NCBI GenBank assembly: GCA_022842065.1
Contig: JALHQH010000062.1
Location: 1-64,000 of the forward strand
Direction of reading: 5' to 3'
Length of the DNA: 64,000 bases
DNA from: Caldilineaceae bacterium
GTDB lineage: Bacteria > Chloroflexota > Anaerolineae > Caldilineales > Caldilineaceae
This document shows positions 42,204 to 52,000 of this stretch, in pieces. The translations under genes and the position numbers were made by a program. How positions within the stretch are numbered: the first letter of the stretch is position 1; each line of letters starts with the position of its first letter. The notes below the pieces were generated by a model, which was not told the origin of the DNA, made no database searches, and worked only from the letters and a program-made list of their open reading frames with translations.

Positions 42204-44132
42204 TCAAATGTGGGATACTGCCACTCGAAATCCTCTGTCCGAGTCCCAACCTTCGATAGATCCCTTATTATCACGGTAGGCACAGCGAAAGTCGCTGTTC
42301 TCTACATTGAACCATGAGCTACCCCGTAATACCCGTAAATCTGTTCCTCTAAGATAACCCTTGGTCCATTCATCTTCTTGAACATCATAGGGATATGATT
42401 TACCCCATTTGGTAGCGCACCACTCCCATACATTTCCAGCCATATCTAGCGCACCATAATAGCTGGCGCCCTCGGGGTAAGCGTCCACTGGTGTGGTGTC
42501 TTTCGGGCCACTTTTTTGATTATTACAAAGCTTTGTCTCCCAATGATCACCCCAGGGATAGATGCGTCCGTCTGGACCTCTGGCTGCCTTTTCCCACTCA
42601 GCCTCTGTGGGCAGGCGATATGGCTTTTCAGTAATTTGGGCCAGCCACTGGCAAAAGGCTACTGCATCCAGCCAAGTAACCCAAACCACTGGGTTGTCTT
42701 CTTTACCTTCTGGTATCTTGTCCATTTTCCAATGGTCCGGCCGGCGATGACCAGTAGCTTGGACAAAAGCCTCGTACTGGATGTTGGTCACGGGTGTCTT
42801 GGCAATGTAGTAATCAGGTAAATAAAGCGAATGTTGAGGCTGCTCATCATCCTTGGTGTCTTTGTCAACTTCGGGGTCGCTGCCCATCCGAAATGGACCG
42901 GCCGCGATGAGCACCGTCTCCGGCTCAAAGGGTTTGCTTGGGACATCTGGCTGGAGGGGCGTGACATTTGTTGTCGTCACATTGGGCAATGCCAAGATGC
43001 GGTTGTCCGCCGAACGGCTGAAAAAGACGGGCGTACCCCATTCTAAGAGACTACCCAGCGTGTAAATCGCCTTGCGCGCCTCGGTCAGCGCGGCGTCAAC
43101 GCTCACGCCTTTGGCAAGGGTGCCGTAAAACGTCTGGCTAAGGCGCATGGCGGCAGCATCCGTGATGGGAAACTGCATGGCGATCACGGCGGGCACGCCC
43201 TGGCGCACCAGATACTGGGCGGTGCCGGAGAAAGCCGCTGCGTTGTCTGTGCGCGCCCCTTCGCAGGCGTTGAGAAACAGCAGCCGCAACGCTTGATGAC
43301 CGTGCAACAGCACGCCGAGCACATCGGCTGCAACCTTGTCAGCGCGACCCGCCGTGTCCTCGCACACTAGGCCATTGCCGCCGGCGTCGAACCAGCCGTG
43401 ACCGATGAAGTGCAGGACATGCACATCATCGGCACCCAAGCGCTGCCGGAGGCTGTCGACGGTGACCGCGGACAGCTGGTCGAGCACCACCTGGTCGGCG
43501 CCAAGCCCGCTGATAGCCTCTTGCAGCAACGCCCACTCGCGGCCCACATCCAGTCGCGGGACGATGTCCACCGGATCGGAGAGGACGGCCAGAACGCGCA
43601 GAGGCGGCGCGACCGGCAGCACCGCCTCCGGCTCCGGCAGATCCAGATAGCGTACGATCGAGAGCTCATCCACCAGCGCGAGGAATTGGTCGCGGCTCCG
43701 GTCGAAGAGATATTCCCAGGGCAGCGCGGCCAACGCGGGCGCGCCGGTCAGCCGCAGCCGAATGCGCAGCCTGGCCTCGGCGCGCAGCGCAGCGTCCAGG
43801 CTGCGCCGCAGGCAGACGACAATCTCACCACGCATGACAGCCTCGAAGAGCTGCGTACCCAACTTCTTTGGTTCCAACTCGCCGGGCATTACCGTTGGCA
43901 GCCCTGCGTTCGCCTTGTCACCCACCGGTCGAAACTGGCGAACGGCCCCGCCCAGCATGTCTAGCGGCTGCTGCAGCTCATGCTCGCTAAAGGGCAGGAC
44001 GATCAAAGCCTCAGCCTGCCCAACAGGCGAAAAGATCACCTGCGCCAGATAGCCTTGCGCGGCGGGGACAATCTGAAGATCGAGGTTTAGATAGCTCTGC
44101 ATGTAGCCGGTCAGCTCACTTTCATTTGTCAA
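42204..44132 (-). CDS. CHAT protease-like protein with C-terminal SUMF1 domain
   Basis: 642 residues. A CHAT (caspase-HetF-associated with TPRs) domain spans about 130-375 with the His-Cys dyad H245 (HFIGHGWFD) and C290 (LFLNACEG). A SUMF1/FGE-like domain spans about 400-642 (VLIAAGPFRMGSD, YYIAKTPVTN, RLPTEAEWEKAARG, YPWGDHW, AGNVWEWC, LRGSSWFN, GFRVAVSHI). CHAT proteins are caspase-like proteases in conflict and cell-death systems. The end, LRGSSW..to..RCAYR..GFRV, is where DGR variable repeats of such proteins lie, so this may be a remote DGR target; no template for it is in the window. The start is uncertain: TTG at 44132 gives the full frame, an ATG at 44102 is an alternative. It follows two minus-strand genes of unknown function, 83 nt apart. 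Confidence 0.88.
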   Translation of the reverse strand: MTNESELTGYMQSYLNLDLQIVPAAQGYLAQVIFSPVGQAEALIVLPFSEHELQQPLDMLGGAVRQFRPVGDKANAGLPTVMPGELEPKKLGTQLFEAVMRGEIVVCLRRSLDAALRAEARLRIRLRLTGAPALAALPWEYLFDRSRDQFLALVDELSIVRYLDLPEPEAVLPVAPPLRVLAVLSDPVDIVPRLDVGREWALLQEAISGLGADQVVLDQLSAVTVDSLRQRLGADDVHVLHFIGHGWFDAGGNGLVCEDTAGRADKVAADVLGVLLHGHQALRLLFLNACEGARTDNAAAFSGTAQYLVRQGVPAVIAMQFPITDAAAMRLSQTFYGTLAKGVSVDAALTEARKAIYTLGSLLEWGTPVFFSRSADNRILALPNVTTTNVTPLQPDVPSKPFEPETVLIAAGPFRMGSDPEVDKDTKDDEQPQHSLYLPDYYIAKTPVTNIQYEAFVQATGHRRPDHWKMDKIPEGKEDNPVVWVTWLDAVAFCQWLAQITEKPYRLPTEAEWEKAARGPDGRIYPWGDHWETKLCNNQKSGPKDTTPVDAYPEGASYYGALDMAGNVWEWCATKWGKSYPYDVQEDEWTKGYLRGTDLRVLRGSSWFNVENSDFRCAYRDNKGSIEGWDSDRGFRVAVSHI

Positions 44133-44215
44133 CTCGAAGGACGTCAGGCATCCTGACGTGTGCAGTTAATACCCAGCCGGTATGTACTCCGTCCAGAGGA
44201 GGATCACTTATCCAA

Positions 44216-45850
44216 TCACCACCCCACCGACGAATTAAACTCATCCATCAACTCGGGTTTAATCTTTTCGTACACCATCAAACTCTCTTTATCCACTACT
44301 ACCCATACTTCTGTGGAATCATCCACTTGCCCTGATCCCAGGGTATTTAGCGAATGTATTGATTGAAATGTCTCCTTAGGTAAGAAGCCGAGTTTTTCGA
44401 ACGCGTCACTTTTTATGTAATCCTTTGTTAGTCTAACTCGTCTGGAGTAATTACCAATATTGACGTAAGCAACCGATAAGCTTGTACGGGAAAGATCTAT
44501 ATCACGGGATTCTACCATGAGTTCTTGCCACTTCTTATCTGGAAAGGCAGGAAGTTGATCGATACCGTAGAGGACCGCAACCTGTACTTTTAAACAAGTC
44601 AAAAGGATATCGCTTTTTTGGCTTTCCGTGAGTTGCTCCTTCGAATTAAGAGACAGAAGTCCGCAGTCTTTTTCCGGGACTTTGACTCGAGCCTCGTAAA
44701 ACTCTTGTCCGACAGCTTCCTCCAAATATTCGCGGAACCTCTCCCTTTCTTCAACGTTCTGTCTGAAAATTGCTCCATAGATACCCATCACTCGACTTTC
44801 CAAAACTTTTTTCATATACAAAGGATCCGATGCAGGTGATCGGAAAGGGAAGAACAGAAGCGAGCCCCCTAAAACCAAAATTATTAATAGGGGAATGGAA
44901 AAAAATCTAAACATTTTTCCCATACGTTTCTCAGAGGGCAGAGCCGCGTTGTCAACAGAGCGCCATGCTTCATGGAGGCTGTATATGCTGATTGGGATCA
45001 TAATGATCAACATGAACCAGACGTATCGAGTTCTATTCAATGTTAGTTCTCCAACATTGAAGCTGACTGTTATTACACCAAGAAGTATAATGGCTCCTAT
45101 CGCTATCAACGGAAAGCTTATGAAAAGTAAACGACCGATCGTAGCGTCTTTGGACTCTTCTTGACCTTGTCTCTTTTCTCTTTTTCTGCCCAATATGAAA
45201 AACATCTGCACTGTGGTCGCCACTACTAAGCCTAGAATCAGAAATCCCCCGATTTCCAGAAAACGATAAAAGGGTACAAATATATACTTCCAATCGGCTA
45301 TCGGTTCTTGGATAAATCTATACAGACCAGAGAACAATCCCTTTCCTACGGGACCCCAGAACGGTTCCTCAAACCCAGGGTCTACCAAGTATCTGTCACT
45401 CCAAATTCCCAAAACAAGGATTATCAGAAAAGCTCTAATTTTCGCGGATCCCCAATTTTCGCGTCTCTGGAGATCAGCAACGGGTTCTCTGCCATCTTCA
45501 AGCCGTAGTTTTAGCAGATAGAAATACCAAGCAAATGCTATATACATAAGGATTTGCTTAAAGTAGGTTAGCTGACCCGCCACCTGATGATTGGCTGGTG
45601 TTCCAATACCAAGCGGCTCAAACCATTCAAGTGCAAGACGATCTCTCAACGGATTTGGCCCAAAAATCTGGATGGGGGGAAATAGTGCGATCAGAAGTAA
45701 TTGTGCCAAATAGAGTGCTGCTATAGTGGAAATTGGATACAGACAGATAATCAAAACTAAGCGTGAAACTAGCTTGCGCAGAGCGCCGCTGATCATCCTT
45801 TTCTGCAAGCTCAACCAGTGTAAGATTTGATTCTTGGTAATTTGTATCAT
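44216..45850 (-). CDS. Uncharacterised seven-helix membrane protein
   Basis: 544 residues. About seven hydrophobic helices lie in the first 350 residues (LVLIICLYPISTIAALYLAQ, ILMYIAFAWYFYLL, FLIILVLGIW, IGGFLILGLVVATTVQMFF, LLFISFPLIAIGAIILLGVI, YVWFMLIIMIPISIYSL, FFSIPLLIILVLGGSLLFF). A hydrophilic C-terminal domain of about 190 residues probably lies outside the cell. AT-rich and Lys/Glu-rich compared with neighbours, which suggests recent acquisition. No family recognised. Placed between the SH3/Ig lipoprotein and CHAT-SUMF1 genes, same strand, gaps 124 and 83 nt; possibly one transcription unit. Confidence 0.75.
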   Translation of the reverse strand: MIQITKNQILHWLSLQKRMISGALRKLVSRLVLIICLYPISTIAALYLAQLLLIALFPPIQIFGPNPLRDRLALEWFEPLGIGTPANHQVAGQLTYFKQILMYIAFAWYFYLLKLRLEDGREPVADLQRRENWGSAKIRAFLIILVLGIWSDRYLVDPGFEEPFWGPVGKGLFSGLYRFIQEPIADWKYIFVPFYRFLEIGGFLILGLVVATTVQMFFILGRKREKRQGQEESKDATIGRLLFISFPLIAIGAIILLGVITVSFNVGELTLNRTRYVWFMLIIMIPISIYSLHEAWRSVDNAALPSEKRMGKMFRFFSIPLLIILVLGGSLLFFPFRSPASDPLYMKKVLESRVMGIYGAIFRQNVEERERFREYLEEAVGQEFYEARVKVPEKDCGLLSLNSKEQLTESQKSDILLTCLKVQVAVLYGIDQLPAFPDKKWQELMVESRDIDLSRTSLSVAYVNIGNYSRRVRLTKDYIKSDAFEKLGFLPKETFQSIHSLNTLGSGQVDDSTEVWVVVDKESLMVYEKIKPELMDEFNSSVGW

Positions 45851-45974
45851 TGTTGCCTACCAATCTCGACCGCAACCTATTAACTAAATGGAGTATGGAC
45901 TATGCGGAGTGAGCAAAACTAACGTCCCACCAAACCCGGTTGCCGCCGCATAGTCCATTTTTCGCTAGAGACCA

Positions 45975-47357
45975 TCAGGTTGGAATATAGGTGACTAGCA
46001 CCTCATTACCTTGTACTTGTAAGCTTTGCACAGAGCCAGGTAGCATTCCCTCAAGCGTTTTATCTAGTTTCGACATGAAATCGTCGAAGTTCTCGTTTAT
46101 GGCCTCGAAACCGCACACGGTTTCATGGACGGGTCCCGTAGGATTTTTCCGCTTAAAATCCAGGCTACACGGCCAACTGCCGGCCTCTACCCGGAACCAG
46201 GTTACCTGGGTCTTCAGCCGATCTCCCTGAATATATAGTCGCAGGTTTGCCGTCACTTTCGCGTCGCGCTTTTTTGCTGTGAACTTGGTTTCTACAAGCA
46301 CTTCATTGTCCCCTGCCCCCTCCAATGTCACTCTTATGTTGGCGCGGTCATGATCCGCTTGACTTGTCATCCGCCTCACTAGGTTCTTAATATCATCTTC
46401 AGTCAACTGTACGGTAACAACTGCCGGGGGCCTTACAGATACAGTTGCTTCGTAATCCTGAGTTCCAGTAGCAGTTACAACGCGCAAAGTATAGGTCTGA
46501 GTTTCCTTCGGGCAAGCAGTAGTGCTACCGCGTTCAACGACACGTTCTCCATCGAGGGATACAGCCTGTACGTTCTTGACATCCCACCTGAGGGTTGTGC
46601 ATTCACCGCTCTGAATTGTGTAATTGTCTGCAGCAAACTGTACATCAACTGCGCCAACTGATACAATCACAACGTAGCTAGCTGTTTCAGAAGCGGTTAC
46701 GACAGTCAAACCATAGAAATGAGTTTTCATCGGGCAAATAGTCTTGCTACCGTGTCCGTCGACATCTTCTCCATCGAGGGATACAGATTTTACGTTCTCA
46801 ACATCCCACCTGAGGGTCGTGCATTCACCCTCTACAACAGTAGTATCGTCGGCGTCAAACTTAACTTGCTCAGGAAGATCTGTTGACGCAGGGGGCGTGC
46901 CATCAACGGGCAGACTACTCAGTGGCCCAGAACAAGATACATAACGACTTGATGCATTGACCCAACCCTCCTCATTGCTCCCCTGAACCTGGACCTTAAT
47001 CCAGTCAGTATCTTCATGACGAGATAAGGGCACAAGAACTGTGCCTCGGTAAACACTGCGGATTGGAGGGGAATATTCCGTACCTGGTCCAAAACGAAGA
47101 TTGAGTGCGCCGGTCGCCACTGTACACAGAAACAGCGGCTGATCTCCGTCAAACCCAGATGCTGATGGTCCATTGACTGCAGGAGATACATCCTCCACCG
47201 TGGCAGATGGAGCGGACGAATCTCCTGCTGCTGACTGAGAATCGGGTCCAGTTTCAGGCGATTCAGCAGCAGCACAGGCAACAGTGAGCAAAACTATTAA
47301 CAACACGTAACATGTAAGATTTCGATACTTGAGATACATAGTTGTTCGCTCTGTCAT
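45975..47357 (-). CDS. Lipoprotein with SH3b and tandem Ig-like repeats
   Basis: 460 residues. A lipoprotein-type signal peptide (LLIVLLTVACAA) leads to a Ser/Pro linker, an SH3b domain (about 75-145: CTVATGALNLRFGPGTEYSP, GWVNASSRYV), two homologous beta repeats (about 165-235 and 240-310; each with GECTTLRWDV, V.SVSLDGE, TICP/TACP, TVVTA), and a C-terminal alpha/beta domain of unknown type (about 315-460). AAGGGGG lies 5 nt before the ATG at 47357. It is an envelope protein, perhaps binding cell wall or glycans. First gene of the run that ends with CHAT-SUMF1. Confidence 0.75.
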   Translation of the reverse strand: MTERTTMYLKYRNLTCYVLLIVLLTVACAAAESPETGPDSQSAAGDSSAPSATVEDVSPAVNGPSASGFDGDQPLFLCTVATGALNLRFGPGTEYSPPIRSVYRGTVLVPLSRHEDTDWIKVQVQGSNEEGWVNASSRYVSCSGPLSSLPVDGTPPASTDLPEQVKFDADDTTVVEGECTTLRWDVENVKSVSLDGEDVDGHGSKTICPMKTHFYGLTVVTASETASYVVIVSVGAVDVQFAADNYTIQSGECTTLRWDVKNVQAVSLDGERVVERGSTTACPKETQTYTLRVVTATGTQDYEATVSVRPPAVVTVQLTEDDIKNLVRRMTSQADHDRANIRVTLEGAGDNEVLVETKFTAKKRDAKVTANLRLYIQGDRLKTQVTWFRVEAGSWPCSLDFKRKNPTGPVHETVCGFEAINENFDDFMSKLDKTLEGMLPGSVQSLQVQGNEVLVTYIPT

Positions 47358-47384
47358 ATTTGCCCCCTTGTAACGTTAGACAAC

Positions 47385-47666
47385 AAGCGGAAAATAGCCA
47401 GGATCAGCGCTGGTTTGCTGGTGTGTAAACGGGTTTCGTCGTGAACAAATGACTGCCTCCTGTTGAGCGGTCCAACGCGACGGTACGTAGGAGGACTGTG
47501 TGCGTATGCATACAGGGGAGGAGCGTAAAGTGGTTAACTACTTGTAAGTATACAGTATATTAGACAGTCCAGCACCCCCCAGGTGGTGGAACAATTTCCT
47601 AGTCAGCTGGATAGCAAAGTGGCACAGCCTTGACCCTGACTAACAGTGGGCGTGCTGTGCCACTTT
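47385..47666. repeat. Long dispersed repeat, copy 1 (peptidase-locus flank)
   Basis: The sequence recurs at 53462-53820 and about 59349-59663: CGGAAAATAGCCAGGAT start, GTAAACGGGTTTCG, CGGTCCAACGC.ACGGTACG and CCCAGGTGGT.GAACAA blocks in the same order. Copy 1 lacks about 80 nt present in the other two. It ends in a 13-bp hairpin (47616-47628 with 47654-47666). The three copies bracket two peptidase units and mark their tandem duplication. Confidence 0.88.
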
Positions 47667-47675
47667 ACGCTCGAA

Positions 47676-47725
47676 GTTCAGCGCTTAGTGGCGGGTCTGC
47701 CGAGCCCTGCCACTAAGCGCTGAAC
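47676..47725. terminator. Hairpin (17-bp perfect arms) beyond the M36 remnant
   Basis: 47676-47692 pairs with 47709-47725; loop 16 nt. It lies 25 nt past the stop of the minus-strand remnant and could end transcription on either strand. No T-run is seen. Confidence 0.55.
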
Positions 47726-47749
47726 ATACCACGCTCTTGTCTGCGATCT

Positions 47750-48585
47750 TTACCTTTCTACCCACGGCAAGTAGGTTTTGTCCATCAGCTCGCCGGCCGT
47801 TTTTACCAGACCAAAGCGCACGGAGCCATCGTTGGTCGTCACGGCTGCGCTTTGACCCCTGTGTGTGCCCACCGAGGCGGGCAGGTCGCCGGCAAAGGTG
47901 ATGAGGCTGGTGTCGGCTTGCCCGGCGGGGGGCACCTGGACGGTAAAGGTGATGTTGGCCAGCGGCCCATCGGGCAGGGTGATAAAGGGCAAGCTGAAAT
48001 CGGCAAGCGCAATCTGAATGCGCTGATTGTCAACGACCATGACACTAGCGGCAACGCCCTCCGGCAAGGCTAAAGCTGATGGCGTCGGGAATGCCGTTGC
48101 CGTCGCGGTCAGTGGGGTCAAGCTGTAGAACGGCCGGATCAAAGGTGATGGCAAAGACCGCCGCGGCCGTCGCATTGCCATTTGCCATAAAGTTTACCGG
48201 CACGGTCACCAGGTTGCCCGGCTGCACGCGCAGATCATCGGGAATGGTCAGCGTTGCCGGGGCGGCTGACGTACTGCTGGCGATGCTGTCGCCGCGATGA
48301 CAGGCGTCTTGGCCCTGGAAGATCGTCAACACGGTACAGAGGATGTCACCGGCGTCAATCTGTTGATCCAGATTCGCGTCACACCCTTGTGGGCTGCCGA
48401 CAAAGGTGCCACCGGGGGCAGCGTGGCCAATGCTCAACGCTAGGGCCAGCGCGTGGAGGGTAACGGGGATGTCAAGGTTGGACTCATCCCAATCATTGCT
48501 GCGCACCCGCAGGATGGCGCGGTATTCGCCATCGACAATTTCTGGCGCACCCGCATCGATGGTGACAGCGATGGTCTGTACGCGT
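47750..48585 (-). pseudogene. 3' remnant of a second M36 peptidase gene
   Basis: Homologous to the 3' end of the M36 gene (to KTYLPWVER and beyond the stop). Relative to the intact gene it lacks everything between LSIG(H/R)A and PGGTF(V/A)GSP, that is the first cohesin-like module and the first dockerin half. A one-base insertion near 48070 shifts the frame between the dockerin/cohesin part (48045-48506) and the C-terminal part (47750-48181). Homology begins abruptly at about 48585. Confidence 0.9.
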
Positions 48586-48628
48586 CAACAGTGATCTTCC
48601 AGGTTAGATGAGTGTCAAGTTTTTCCCC

Positions 48629-48650
48629 GTGGGGGATTTTTTTGCTGCGC
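48629..48650 (-). terminator. Short hairpin with T-run
   Basis: TCCCC..GGGGA stem with T-runs on both sides (TTTTTCCCC and GGGGATTTTTTT); it is placed 47 nt downstream of the small secreted frame at 48697-48843. Confidence 0.45.
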
Positions 48651-48696
48651 TCAAAACTGCCACTGCAGTTGGGGACGGGATCGCTGTTGTTGTCGT

Positions 48697-48843
48697 CTAC
48701 GTATCACGGACATTCGTGCCGGTATCGTTGCCATTCGTGATGAGCGGCAAGTAGATCTGAGCTGAGACGATTTGCAACGTTGCCAGCGCGGCCAATACCA
48801 GCAGCGATAGAGCGATCAAGGGTCTTCTATAGATGGAAAACAT
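48697..48843 (-). CDS. Small secreted peptide with YLPLI motif (48 aa; possibly truncated gene)
   Basis: The frame starts MFSIYRRPLIALSLLVLAAL, a clear signal peptide, continues QIVSAQIYLPLITNG and stops at TAG. GAGGAGGTG lies at good spacing before the ATG (48843), so it is very likely translated. The mature part is only about 20 residues and carries the YLPLI motif seen as a C-terminal tail on the large secreted peptidases here. It may be a real short exported peptide or the 5' stub of a broken secreted protein. Confidence 0.5.
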   Translation of the reverse strand: MFSIYRRPLIALSLLVLAALATLQIVSAQIYLPLITNGNDTGTNVRDT

Positions 48844-49006
48844 ATTACACCTCCTCGCTTTCCTAAATAGCACCCAAAAAACTCAGGATTGTCTTGTTCT
48901 TGGCATTGTACTGCCGCTATACCCACGAGCAGCACAAGAAAGTACCATTATCCCCTGTAAAACGTGTACCTTCTTGGCGCTCGTTGGTATACAGCCACAA
49001 TCGGTA

Positions 49007-52000
49007 TTACTTCGTACTAATCACCGGCAGATAGACAAGGTGTTGCCGTGCAGGCTGTGATCCGCAGTTGGTCTTAACATCAAAGCTTGCGGAACCGATG
49101 GCCACATTACCCAGCGCATCCGTCACCTCCGCCCGCACCGTATACACACCACAGGTTAGATAAGAATGGCCGACTTCCGGCATCAAGTAGGGTGTACTAT
49201 AACTGCTGCCATCGCCAAAGTCCCAGCGATAACTAACTGCGGCAGGGGCAGTTTGCGCCGCCTGTACAGCGCTGGGCGCCAGCGTCGCCTTAAAGAAGGT
49301 CATGTTGCTTGCGGTGATGGAGAGCGGTGTCGTATTACTGATCGTGACCTGCCCCGGCTCGGACCAGGCCCAATTTAGGAACGTACCCAGTAATTCGGAA
49401 CGGTTGGTCGGCGTAATGCCAAAGGTCGCGCTAAAGTTGTTGCTGACGCCTTCAAGCCCAAAGCTGGCATAGACGCTGCGCCCGCTATAGAACACACCGG
49501 CGCGTTCGAGTGAAGGCTGGTGCCGATTGGCCAGGGTTACATAGCCGTTATAGCGCTTGCTCACCCCTGGGTAACTGAACAACGGCACACTGGTGAAGTG
49601 CGATTCGGGCTCCAACCCATAGGGGTCTTCCTGGCCATTGTGCCAGTGGTTGTCTAGCTCGTCGATGGAAGGTTGATTCGCGCGCTCGGCTGGCTCAACC
49701 TGACCACGGATTTCGCCAGCACCGTTCACCGTCGTGCGTACGTTGATGTAGAGCAGGTCATCCAGCATCTGGTTGACTTCTGTCACCGTCAAGCTGGGGG
49801 TCACTATGCCGGTGATGGTCAGGCTGTCGGTGACCAATATCGGTAGGGTCAGATTGGCACTTGTGGCAAGGTCGCGCATGACAGCGCCCGCTGTCCCGGC
49901 GGCTCCGACCTGGATATACACACCAGTGACCGTGATCGGCGTGGTTGGCGTCGGCACAACGGTCACCGCAAATGCTAGGCGCTGCTGATCAATATCGTAG
50001 TGCAGCGCAAATTCGCCAGTCGTCTCCGTCGTTACGGGGGGAGTTTCAGCTACTCCCGTCAGATCGCCCGTTGCATCGTACTGGCGCGGCGCAGTGAGAT
50101 CCACCCGCATCGTGCGGAAGGCAGCGGGCGTTTCGCCAGGCGGCAGCAACAACTGACTGGGCGTATTCTGGCCGGTGAGACTGTTTTGAATCCAATTGGC
50201 GCTCAGTTGATAGGTGTAGACAAAGACTGGTTGATCCGGGTCAGTCTGATCAGCGCCCCAGGTCGCGGCCAGATTTTGCCCCATGACGATCACTGTACCG
50301 CCGTGGTTGAGATATTCGGTCAAGCTGTTGTTATCGACGGGGCTTAGATTGTTATCGCCGCTAAAGAGCACGATGGCCTTGTAGCCAGTGAGCATTGCCG
50401 CGCTGGGCAGTGCTTCAGTATCGTAGTCAAGCACCGCATAGGCGTACCCTAGCTCATCGAGGGCATTGGTGTAATACCAACGATAATCTTCGTTAGGGAA
50501 GCCGAAAGCGGGGCCAAGCGTGCTAAAGTCATTGTCGATCAACAACACATCGGCCAGGGGTATGGCCGGGATGACGCGCGCCCAGGCCGCCAGGTGCGCA
50601 TCGTGCGCGGGGCCATCCATCACGATATAGCCCTGGTTATCGCCCATGCCGGCACTAGTAGCCACGTCGAAGTTGACCACAACTTGCTTAGTTTCCCCCG
50701 GATTCAAGGTGAGCGATGTAGGGTTAACCGTGAAGCCGGCCAAAGGGACGGTCTGCGTGAAACCACTGCCGGTAAAGCGCGTGCTGAGCGTGTATAGCTC
50801 GGCTGCATTCGCCACGCTGGTCACCGTGACGGTGATCGTCTTTTGGGAACCTGACACGACCAAACCATAGCTCAAGCTGGGGGGGCTGAGGATCACGCCA
50901 GGATCGGCGGCTTGCGCTAGATCAAGGCGGCCGGCCCCCATGTCGAGCGGCTGTGCGGGGGTCACACCATCGGTCAGATAGATGTCGATGTACTTAGCGG
51001 TCGACATCAGTGCCGATTTAATGGCCGCATTTGACCAGGTCGGATGGATCTGGCGCAGCAGCGCGGCCGCGCCGGCCACATGGGGTGAGGCCATCGAAGT
51101 CCCTGATACCTGGCCATACCCAAAATGACGCGCCTCACCGGTCACGCCTTCGGTGTAGCCTTGTGACAAGATGTTGACGCCTGGTGCAGCAATGTCGGGT
51201 TTCAACGTATTGCCCACCCCGGGACCGCGGCTGCTAAAGGCGGCAATCAGATCAGGCGCAGAACCTGCCTGGTAAATCGACGTGTCAAAACGCAGGATGG
51301 AAGCCGCCGCCCCATTATCGCTATAGAAGTTGACCATGGCTTCGCCGTTGCTGTTGCCGACAAAAACCGCAGCGATCGTAACCTGGTCGCCGACCGCACC
51401 GGGCGCCATACCGAGCAATTCGTCACCACCGTCTGCGCTGTTGTAGACAACAACAAACGCTGCTCCAGCCTGCTCGGCGTTCAGCACCTTGAGACCAAAT
51501 TCACAACTGCCACGGCGAATCAGGGCGGCTTTGCCGGTAAAGGTTCCTGCCGGCCAGGGATCGCAGCCGAGGACGTTGGCTGGATCGACAGCAGCGGATG
51601 GCAAATATAGATAGTCAAACACCTGCCCAACCGGTGGCGTTGCCCCAAAGCCTGCCATGATGAAGGCAAATGCTTGCAGCGTCGGGCTATCTTTCACCCC
51701 CAGGCGGCCGGCCGCTAGCGTACCGCCGGTCGTGCTGGCAGCCACGTTGATATAGTCCGGCGCGGGGTGGTCGTTGGTGCCCAGGTTGGGGCCACTGTTG
51801 CCATTCGACAAGGCGACAAAGACGCCGGCCAGCCAGGCGTTGCGCAACGCTTGATCGACCGGATCGAACGGGCCACCGCTGCTGATCGGGCCGCTGCCCC
51901 AGGAGTTATTAACCACGTCGGCGCCATCTTTGACTATATCCTCCAGGGCTGCCAGCATTTCGGTGGTATAGGAGCTTTCATTGGCGTTGACACTGGCATA

